Shown piece after piece: positions 1-5,548 of a stretch of 16,156 nucleotides of DNA (within the stretch, counting starts at the first letter, position 1; each line of letters starts with the position of its first letter). Source of the DNA: Betaproteobacteria bacterium UBA2293. GTDB lineage: Bacteria; Pseudomonadota; Gammaproteobacteria; Burkholderiales; Rhodocyclaceae. Below the pieces are notes generated by a model. The model saw only the letters and a list, made by a program, of their open reading frames with translations. It was not told the origin of the DNA and did not search any database. Location of the stretch: assembly GCA_002345845.1 (NCBI GenBank), contig DDWF01000175.1, positions 1 to 16,156 on the forward strand. The letters are read 5' to 3'. The position numbers were made by a program, and so were the translations under genes.

Positions 1-2
1 GC

Positions 3-74
3 CAGAGCGTGCCGGTCGGCGTCGGCCAGCCAACCCTGCGCATTGATGGACTGACCGTGGGGGGTACGGCATAA
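3..74 (+). CDS. C-terminal end of an unidentified upstream gene
   Basis: Frame 3 is open from the window edge to a TAA at 72-74 and would encode about 23 residues ending RIDGLTVGGTA. The other two forward frames stop earlier and read less like protein. The stop lies 31 bp before the cytochrome start, a normal intergenic distance. Too little is visible to assign a family, and an intergenic origin cannot be excluded. Confidence 0.35.
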   Translation, partial: QSVPVGVGQPTLRIDGLTVGGTA

Positions 75-105
75 TGCCTAGTCCTTTGGTATCTGGAGTG
101 GTTCG

Positions 106-729
106 ATGCGTGGAATATTCTTGCTGGCCGGCCTCTTCCTTGCCGCTCCGGTTTTTGCCCAGTCCAATGCTGCTCTGCAGGAGCGCCTGAAAGCCATCGG
201 GTCCGACCCCGTCGCCCTGCGCGCGGCTGTTGACGGAGGCAAGAAGGTGACGTTCTTCTGTGCCAATTGTCATGGCGAGGACGGCATCAGCAAGACCCCT
301 GACGTGCCTAACCTGGCTGGCCAGAACCCTGCCTATCTGCTTGAGCAGATTCGCAAGTTCGGTGCCGGCGAGCGCAAGGACCAGTTCATGCAGGGCCTGA
401 TCAAGGTACTCAAGGACGAAGAGCGCCTGCAGGTTGCCCACTACTACGCCAGCATGCCGGTCCCGCCGTCGAAGTCCAACCCGGCGCTGACGGCCCAGGG
501 TAAGGTGCTGTTCGAAAAGCTCTGCGTTCGCTGTCATGGCGACAAGGCGCGCGGCGACGAGCTCTACCCGCGTCTCGCCGGGCAGAAGGTGCCCTACCTG
601 CAGGTGACCATCCAGCGCTATCGCGACGGCACCGGCATCCGCAACAACCAGTTGATGGCCATCGCCACCTCGACGCTGAAGAACGAAGACATCACCGCCA
701 TCGCCAACTACCTGACGCAGCTGCCCTGA
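106..729 (+). CDS. Exported diheme cytochrome c, c4-like
   Basis: Periplasmic electron-transfer protein of 207 residues. Residues 1-18 form a Sec signal peptide (hydrophobic run FLLAGLFLAAPVFA, likely cut before Q19). Two class I cytochrome domains follow in tandem, with heme-binding CANCH at 52-56 and CVRCH at 140-144. Aligning the domains puts the probable sixth ligands at Met95 and Met184 (FMQGL and LMAIA, each followed by a similar helix). The two-domain layout and length fit the cytochrome c4 family, which shuttles electrons to terminal oxidases or other periplasmic acceptors. The ATG start is supported by GGAG at 95-98. The specific redox partner cannot be read from this window. The next gene is 104 bp away and does not look functionally linked. 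Confidence 0.9.
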   Translation: MRGIFLLAGLFLAAPVFAQSNAALQERLKAIGSDPVALRAAVDGGKKVTFFCANCHGEDGISKTPDVPNLAGQNPAYLLEQIRKFGAGERKDQFMQGLIKVLKDEERLQVAHYYASMPVPPSKSNPALTAQGKVLFEKLCVRCHGDKARGDELYPRLAGQKVPYLQVTIQRYRDGTGIRNNQLMAIATSTLKNEDITAIANYLTQLP

Positions 730-833
730 CGCGCTGCGTCAACTTCCTCTGACATTGTTGATTCGCATCATGGTCTTGCGGTAAACGCCGCGGCTATTCT
801 CCGGGCTCGCCATCAGCCAGCCCGGAGGCTTGC

Positions 834-1616
834 GTGAAATCCGTCCTGAGCGTCCTGCTCTCCCTGTTCCTAGTCACTGCCGGTGCCGATGCGCTGGCCC
901 AGATCAGCGACATCAACGTCGCCATCAACAAGGCCGGTCGCCAGCGCATGCTGTCGCAGCGCATGGCCAAGGCCTATTTCCAGATCGGCCAGCAAGTCGA
1001 CGTCGAACGCAGCCGCAAGGTGCTCGATAGCTCCATCGCCGCCTTCGACCGTCAGCTGGTCGAACTCAAGAACTACGCGCCGACGCCGGAAATCCGCGAA
1101 ACCTACCTGAATCTGGAGAAATCCTGGCTGGCCTACAAGGACGTGCTGATCGGCACCACCCCGTCGCCGGAAAGCGGGCGCCGGGTACTGGCCATCTCCG
1201 AAGAGGTGCTGGCGCTGGCCCAACAGGGAACGGTCCAACTGGAAAAGAAATCCGGTTCCGTGGCCGGCTACCTGGTCAATATCTCCGGGCGCCAGCGCAT
1301 GCTCTCGCAGCGCATGGCCAAGTTCTACCAGGCTGCCTCCTGGGGTGTTGCCGACGAGAAGAGTGCGGCGCATCTCGACAAAGCCCGCAAGGATTTTGCC
1401 GACGCCCTGCGCGAACTGGCAGCTGCCCAGGCCAACACCCAGCAGATCCGGGAAAGCCTGGAACTCGTCAAGCAGCAGTGGTTCTTCTTCGAAAACGCCC
1501 TCGGGCAGAAATCCGGTGCCGACAAGCGTCTGCAACTGGCCGTGGCAACCACCAGCGAACGCATCCTGGATGAAATGGAAGGCGTTGTCGGTCTCTACGA
1601 AAAGCTGCCCAAATAG
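834..1616 (+). CDS. Exported protein with two PilJ-type (type IV pilus chemoreceptor N-terminal) domains
   Basis: This 260-residue protein starts at GTG 834, supported by GGAGG at 824-828. Residues 1-22 look like a cleaved signal peptide (cut after ALA, before Q23). The mature part is mostly helical and carries the same 12-residue motif GRQRMLSQRMAK twice, at 35-46 and 152-163. That motif is typical of the PilJ N-terminal domain seen in methyl-accepting chemotaxis transducers and nitrate/nitrite sensors. There is no transmembrane segment after the signal peptide and no HAMP, kinase or methyl-accepting domain. It is therefore probably a free periplasmic sensor-like or binding protein made of two duplicated modules rather than a receptor. 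Its ligand and partner are unknown. Confidence 0.8.
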   Translation: MKSVLSVLLSLFLVTAGADALAQISDINVAINKAGRQRMLSQRMAKAYFQIGQQVDVERSRKVLDSSIAAFDRQLVELKNYAPTPEIRETYLNLEKSWLAYKDVLIGTTPSPESGRRVLAISEEVLALAQQGTVQLEKKSGSVAGYLVNISGRQRMLSQRMAKFYQAASWGVADEKSAAHLDKARKDFADALRELAAAQANTQQIRESLELVKQQWFFFENALGQKSGADKRLQLAVATTSERILDEMEGVVGLYEKLPK

Positions 1617-1712
1617 CGCTCCCGGCGACATCATCGGTGCCCGCGCCGGGCGGAATTGCAGGTGCATCCGGTAGAATGGCAGGCTTTCAAGCATTCTTTG
1701 CCGGAACACGCC

Positions 1713-2792
1713 ATGACGCCGCAGAACAAACCCAACACCGACGACGTTCGCATCAAGGAGATCAAGGAACTGGTCCCGCCGGCCCACGTCTTCCGCGAAT
1801 ACCCGGTATCGAACCGCGCCGCGCAGACCACCTATAATGCCCGGCAAGCCATCCACCGCATCCTGCACGGTGCCGACGACCGTCTGCTGGTCGTCATCGG
1901 TCCCTGTTCCATCCACGACTACGACGTCGCCATGGACTACGCCAAGCGCCTGGCCAAGGAAGCCGAAAAGTACCAGGAAGACCTCGTCGTCCTGATGCGC
2001 GTCTATTTTGAAAAGCCGCGCACCACCGTCGGCTGGAAGGGGCTGATCAATGATCCGCGGCTCGACAACACCTTCCGCATCAACGAAGGCATCCGCCTGG
2101 CCCGCCGCATCCTGCTCGAAATCAACGAGCTCGACCTGCCCTGCGCCACCGAATTCCTCGACACCATCACCCCGCAATACACCGCCGACCTGATAGCCTG
2201 GGGCGCCATCGGCGCCCGCACCACCGAATCGCAGGTGCACCGCGAACTGGCCTCCGGTCTCTCCTGCCCGGTCGGCTTCAAGAACGGCACCGACGGCAAC
2301 ATGCGCATCGCCGTCGATGCCATCCGCTCAGCCAATTCGCCGCACCACTTCCTGTCGGTGACCAAGACCGGCCACACCGCCATTGTCTCGACCATGGGCA
2401 ACGAGGACTGTCACGTCATCCTGCGCGGCGGCAAGGAACCCAACTATGACGCCGCCAGCGTCGATGCCGCCTGCCAGGAAATCGCCAAGGCCGGCCTCGC
2501 CGCCCGGCTCATGGTCGACTTCTCCCACGGCAACAGCCGCAAGCAATTCAAGCTGCAGATGGAAGTCAGCGACAGCGTCGCCGCCCAGTTGGCCGCCGGT
2601 GAGGAGCGTATCGTCGGCGTCATGGTTGAATCGCACCTCGTTGAAGGGCGCCAGGATCTGCTGCCGGAAAAGGAGCTGACCTACGGTCAAAGCATCACCG
2701 ATGCTTGCATCAACTGGGACGACAGCCTCAAGGTGCTGGAACAACTGGCCACCGCCGTCCGCGCCCGGCGGGTGGCTGAAGCGGCGGAGTAA
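1713..2792 (+). CDS. aroG: 3-deoxy-7-phosphoheptulonate (DAHP) synthase, class I AroG type
   Basis: Catalyses the first step of the shikimate pathway, condensing phosphoenolpyruvate with erythrose 4-phosphate to DAHP in the cytoplasm. The 359-residue product closely follows the E. coli AroG/AroF/AroH family (about 350 residues). Visible hallmarks are RIKEIKELVPP at the N terminus, GPCSIHD with metal-ligand Cys65, RVYFEKPRTTVGWKGLINDP, GARTTESQVHRELASGLSCP, the DFSHGNS histidine, the VESHLVEG glutamate and the SITDAC aspartate. ATG 1713 is chosen because it gives the family N-terminal length; an in-frame TTG at 1656 would add 19 unrelated residues. The ribosome binding site is weak. Which aromatic amino acid inhibits this isozyme cannot be told safely from sequence alone. 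It appears to be transcribed on its own. Confidence 0.95.
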   Translation: MTPQNKPNTDDVRIKEIKELVPPAHVFREYPVSNRAAQTTYNARQAIHRILHGADDRLLVVIGPCSIHDYDVAMDYAKRLAKEAEKYQEDLVVLMRVYFEKPRTTVGWKGLINDPRLDNTFRINEGIRLARRILLEINELDLPCATEFLDTITPQYTADLIAWGAIGARTTESQVHRELASGLSCPVGFKNGTDGNMRIAVDAIRSANSPHHFLSVTKTGHTAIVSTMGNEDCHVILRGGKEPNYDAASVDAACQEIAKAGLAARLMVDFSHGNSRKQFKLQMEVSDSVAAQLAAGEERIVGVMVESHLVEGRQDLLPEKELTYGQSITDACINWDDSLKVLEQLATAVRARRVAEAAE

Positions 2793-2822
2793 GGCCGCAA
2801 GTCTAGCCTTTGCCGCAGGCTG

Positions 2823-2861
2823 CGTATCAGGCAGATTCTGAAGAAAGTCTCGCCTGATACG
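2823..2861. repeat. Inverted repeat downstream of aroG
   Basis: CGTATCAGGC (2823-2832) and GCCTGATACG (2852-2861) form a perfect 10-bp stem around a 19-nt loop, 31 bp after the aroG stop. No T-run follows on either strand, so it is not a classical intrinsic terminator. It could end or stabilise the aroG transcript, or be a protein-binding site or a remnant at the edge of the accessory stretch. Confidence 0.6.
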
Positions 2862-2888
2862 AGGCCCGTCAGTAGGGAGGACCCTGAA

Positions 2889-3224
2889 TTGGGGCCTATG
2901 ATCCCCACGCTGGGGAACGTAAGTGGTTTGCTCAGGTCAGCCGGTCGGAAATTGCGCGATGTCCGGAATTCAGCACTCTCCCTCGATAGCCGCTTTATCC
3001 TCGCCTACGATGCGGCTCACTCCCTCGCAGTGGCGGCCCAGCAAGAATTTCGTCCTGGCTTACTTTTTTCGACGACGATAAAGTCTCCCTCCACAAGACT
3101 TTGGCGGCTCAAGATGTACCGGCACCAGATTGCCCGGGATGCCCATGACAACGTACTATCGTTGGCCTGTCCGTCAACTAGTGGAGCCCCCCATGCATCT
3201 GCCAGGAATACATTGGCCACTTGA
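2889..3224 (+). pseudogene. HEPN-like protein remnant, 3' part degraded
   Basis: An open frame of 111 codons from TTG 2889 (GGAGG at 2876-2880, 8 nt upstream), with an in-frame ATG at 2898. Residues of about 14-50 (GLLRSAGRKLRDVRNSALS, then SRFILAYDAAHSLAVAA) resemble the first helices of small HEPN-fold proteins, whose usual pattern is a helix with K/R-L-D-A-R, then a short RFD-AY-A-H-A-ALAAL helix. After about residue 55 the family pattern (a conserved GYR turn and an R-x4-H-like helix) is not recognisable, and the frame runs into the start of the next gene. I read this as the 5' remnant of a HEPN gene truncated by a past rearrangement. The family assignment is from memory of its pattern and needs a profile search. 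Confidence 0.4.
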
Positions 3225-3741
3225 AGCCAACACCATTCGCAAGAACTCCCTTGCCAACACCTTTGGCATGGTCCGCAACGGCGGCAAGCGTGCGCACCAG
3301 GGCTGGGATCTTCGCGCCTATCCAGGAACCCGATGCTTTGCCATTGCCGATGGCGAAATCGTTTTTGTTGGCTGGCGCGGCGACTACGGGAGAATCATCA
3401 TTCTGCAATTCAGGCATGGGGGGCGAACACTGTTTGCAACCTACGCTCATCTCTCCATGTCGCTCGTTACAACCGGGGAGCGGGTAACAGCTGGCTACTG
3501 GATAGGGCTAGCAGGCAATACAGGAAACGCCGAATCGATGACCGGAGAAGATCATCACCTCCACTTCGAGGTCAGGACGATAGTTCATCCGGGGCAGGGG
3601 TTGGCCGGGCGTATCGATCCACGGGAGGTTTATGGTGTCGTTCCGCTTGGCGCGAGCTATTACGACACCCGCCCCGCCATGGCTCAGCAAATGGAATCCA
3701 AGGCCCCCGGACTCAAGATCCATGGAATGAATGTGCTATGA
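3193..3741 (+). CDS. M23 (LytM-type) zinc metallopeptidase without a signal peptide
   Basis: Predicted peptidoglycan endopeptidase of 182 residues. The M23 metal and catalytic signature is complete: HQGWD (His35, Asp39), YAHL (His86) and HHLHFEV (His122 and His124). The domain fills about residues 8-130, with a C-terminal tail of about 50 residues (GVVPLGASYYDTRP onward). ATG 3193 is preferred because GGAG lies at 3183-3186; in-frame ATG 3139 and 3145 would add 16-18 residues with poorer ribosome binding sites. No signal peptide or membrane segment is seen with any start. Wall hydrolases normally need export, so an unusual secretion route is likely. The stop overlaps the start of the next gene (ATGA at 3738-3741), implying a co-translated partner. 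A toxin-like effector role is inferred. Confidence 0.85.
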   Translation: MHLPGIHWPLEANTIRKNSLANTFGMVRNGGKRAHQGWDLRAYPGTRCFAIADGEIVFVGWRGDYGRIIILQFRHGGRTLFATYAHLSMSLVTTGERVTAGYWIGLAGNTGNAESMTGEDHHLHFEVRTIVHPGQGLAGRIDPREVYGVVPLGASYYDTRPAMAQQMESKAPGLKIHGMNVL

Positions 3742-4259
3742 GCTTCAAGATACTGATCCTTCAGGCTTGCACACTCGGCGCACTAAGCATGCCGCTACTG
3801 GCCGGGACAACGTCTGGCGAGCTGGATCAGACGCTGATTGGCCAGGAATGGGGTGAAAACACGAACACGCATGTGTTGCTTGATCACTGCACCTATCAAA
3901 AACGATTCGATCTGCAGCGAAAGCAAAAGCAACTACAAGGATTAAGCACACATTCCCTGATCTGCGATGGCCATTACGTAATTGTGTTCACAGTGGCTGA
4001 GGCTGGAGGCGGTAGCCGCATTCTCGACGCGCTGACCTTGCCCAGTCTCCAGCGCGGCGAGAGTCTGTTGCACCCAGGAGAGTGCGAGCTGGGGGGTAAC
4101 AACGACACCGATTTCTATGCAGTTGCCCGTTTCGGACGACGCGAAAGCGTCAATCAAAAAACAGGGCTGCGAGCAGCCTGGGTTCCCGATCCGGAAGCGG
4201 GGAAAATTCGTCCGCTATCCCCACGTAATGTTGTGTGCTGGCGGCCAGTCCAGCCTTAA
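3738..4259 (+). CDS. Exported cysteine-containing protein, possible immunity partner of the M23 peptidase
   Basis: I do not recognise the family. The 173-residue product begins with a Sec-type signal peptide (MSFKILIL, then a hydrophobic run to LLA at residue 22). Cys11 lies inside it but lacks a good lipobox. The mature domain has four cysteines (in HCTY, ICDG, GECE and VCWR), enough for two disulfides, consistent with a periplasmic protein. It overlaps the M23 stop codon by four bases, so the two are translated together. A periplasmic protein coupled to a signal-less peptidoglycan peptidase is the usual geometry of a type VI effector and its immunity protein, but no secretion genes (VgrG, PAAR, Hcp) are in the window. 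The coding region is convincing; the role is inference. Confidence 0.75.
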   Translation: MSFKILILQACTLGALSMPLLAGTTSGELDQTLIGQEWGENTNTHVLLDHCTYQKRFDLQRKQKQLQGLSTHSLICDGHYVIVFTVAEAGGGSRILDALTLPSLQRGESLLHPGECELGGNNDTDFYAVARFGRRESVNQKTGLRAAWVPDPEAGKIRPLSPRNVVCWRPVQP

Positions 4260-4365
4260 AGGTTGGGTTCGTCGGGTGGGGCTCGTGTGAATTTCCAAGC
4301 GCCTGTCCGGCTGTCACGATCGCTTATGGCTCCTCGGCAGAGTAATTTCTTTCCAGTGCCGGTCT

Positions 4366-4402
4366 AGTCTCACGCTGTGAGACTCAAGTGGCTCAAAGTG
4401 GC
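4366..4402. promoter_or_regulatory. Perfect dyad followed by a short tandem repeat, operator-like
   Basis: AGTCTCAC (4366-4373) and GTGAGACT (4377-4384) form a perfect 8-bp dyad with a 3-nt centre. Two near-identical direct repeats follow at once: TCAAGTGGC (4384-4392) and TCAAAGTGGC (4393-4402). The cluster lies 24 bp ahead of the 26-codon ORF at 4427 and about 175 bp ahead of the WYL regulator gene. It has no T-run, so binding of a dimeric regulator is more likely than termination. Which regulator would bind is unknown. Confidence 0.45.
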
Positions 4403-4426
4403 GCAAACCAACCACTGGAGTCCGCC

Positions 4427-4507
4427 ATGTCCAACAGCTATTTCCCTGATCGCATCGTTTTCTTCGCCCTCGTCTTTGCCGCGTTGATCGCCAATCTGCC
4501 GTGGTGA
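4427..4507 (+). CDS. 26-residue single-pass membrane miniprotein (candidate)
   Basis: ATG 4427 to TGA 4505-4507 encodes 26 residues: a short polar start (MSNSYFPDR) and a hydrophobic segment IVFFALVFAALIANLPW long enough to span or dip into the membrane. GGAG at 4417-4420, 6 nt before the ATG, is a proper ribosome binding site. No homologous family comes to mind. It lies alone in a 317-bp stretch between the M23 pair and the WYL gene, otherwise occupied only by dyads. Small one-helix proteins of this kind often act as regulators of membrane complexes or as type I toxins; nothing here decides between these. A chance ORF is possible. Confidence 0.5.
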   Translation: MSNSYFPDRIVFFALVFAALIANLPW

Positions 4508-4540
4508 ACGGCCTTTTGGCGGGTAGTCCTAAGAACGGCA

Positions 4541-4558
4541 GCCGGCTATGATGCTGGC
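4541..4558 (+). promoter_or_regulatory. Candidate -10 box inside an imperfect palindrome ahead of the WYL-cas operon
   Basis: TATGAT at 4547-4552 is a fair -10 box, 25 bp before the WYL start. It is flanked by GCCGGC (4541-4546) and GCTGGC (4553-4558), an imperfect dyad centred on the -10. This would suit autorepression by a dimeric regulator. No convincing -35 is seen at 16-18 bp, so a regulator-dependent or weak promoter is possible. Confidence 0.3.
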
Positions 4559-4576
4559 AAAACAATCGGGGGCGGC

Positions 4577-5548
4577 ATGACCAAATCGGAACGGTTCGGC
4601 ATCATTGAACGCATGCTGCTATCCCGGCACGCGGTGAGCTTCGCCGAAATGCAGCAACGCCTCGAAGTCTCGCGTGCCACGTTGCATCGCGATCTGCGCG
4701 ATCTCAAGGAACGCATGCAGGTACCCATCGTTTGCGACCGTGATACCGGCCTTTACCGGATCGATGGCAGCGTCGAACGCTACGAACTCCCCGGCGTCTG
4801 GTTCTCGGCCGGTGAAATCCACGCCTTGCTCAGCATGCAGCAACTGCTCGCCGCCTTCGACACCGGCGGTCTGCTCGCCGAACACGTCGGACCACTACGC
4901 CAGCGTCTGCTTGGCATGCTCGAAAGCACAACCGACTCCGCCGACGACATCGCCCGCCGCATCCGCATCCTCAGCGCCGCCGCCCGCCACTACGCACCGC
5001 AACACTTCCAGCACATCGCCGCCGCCCTCATGGAACGCCGTCGGCTCAGCATCGAATACGTCGCCCGCAGCAAGGGCGACACCAGCCAGCGCGAAATCTC
5101 GCCGCAACGCCTGACCCATTACCGCGACAACTGGTATCTCGACGCCTGGTGCCACCTGCGCGACGAACTGCGTAGTTTTGCGGTCGACGCCATCAAAACG
5201 GTAAAAACCATAGACGCCGTCGCCCAGGAAATCCCCGAAGCCGAGCTCGACGCCGCGCTGGGCGCCGGCTACGGCATCTTCGCCGGCACCCAAGTGCAAT
5301 GGGCGACGCTCCTCTTCACCCCCGAACGCGCCCGCTGGGTCGCCGCCGAACACTGGCACCCGGAGCAGGAAGGCGTGTTTCTCGACGATGGCAGCTACCA
5401 GTTGCGCCTGCCTTACAGCAACGATCCGGAGTTGATCATGGATGTTTTGAAATACGGGCCGGATTGCCAGGTGGTGGCGCCGGCGGGGTTGCGGGAGAAG
5501 GTGGTGGGATTGTTGAAAGCGGCGGTGGAGAGGTATGGGGATGAGTGA
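4577..5548 (+). CDS. WYL-domain transcriptional regulator of the cas operon
   Basis: A 323-residue cytoplasmic regulator. An N-terminal winged helix-turn-helix (about residues 4-60, recognition part FAEMQQRLEVSRATLHRDLR) binds DNA. A WYL ligand-sensing domain follows (about 145-220, with NWYLDAWCHLRDELRSFAVD starting at 185). The C-terminal WCX-type part ends near 318. WYL domains are thought to sense nucleic acid or nucleotide ligands, and such regulators recur beside CRISPR and other defence loci. The ATG at 4577 follows a G-rich ribosome binding site. The 3' end overlaps the cas3 start, so regulator and cas3 should share a transcript and translation may be coupled. Whether it represses or activates is not visible. 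Confidence 0.88.
   Translation: MTKSERFGIIERMLLSRHAVSFAEMQQRLEVSRATLHRDLRDLKERMQVPIVCDRDTGLYRIDGSVERYELPGVWFSAGEIHALLSMQQLLAAFDTGGLLAEHVGPLRQRLLGMLESTTDSADDIARRIRILSAAARHYAPQHFQHIAAALMERRRLSIEYVARSKGDTSQREISPQRLTHYRDNWYLDAWCHLRDELRSFAVDAIKTVKTIDAVAQEIPEAELDAALGAGYGIFAGTQVQWATLLFTPERARWVAAEHWHPEQEGVFLDDGSYQLRLPYSNDPELIMDVLKYGPDCQVVAPAGLREKVVGLLKAAVERYGDE

Noticed and set aside
713..741. TGACGCAG/CTGCGTCA 8-bp stem around the cytochrome stop codon as an intrinsic terminator
   Set aside because: The stem is real, but no T-run follows and half of it is coding sequence, so I could not call it a terminator.
1656..1712. TTG 1656 as the start of DAHP synthase, and TAGAAT at 1672 as its -10 box
   Set aside because: The extra 19 residues do not fit the family N terminus. 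The -10-like hexamer has no -35 at proper spacing, so it was not listed as a promoter.
870..2240. 456-codon minus-strand frame opposite the PilJ-type gene and aroG
   Set aside because: Shadow frame in high-GC DNA. The plus strand has two clear families, and the minus product is Gly/Val/Asp-rich with no recognisable domain.
3333..3737. N-terminal extension of the exported partner gene through the M23 coding region
   Set aside because: The frame is open, but the ATG at 3738 is immediately followed by a signal peptide and overlaps the M23 stop. The upstream part is a shadow of the M23 gene.
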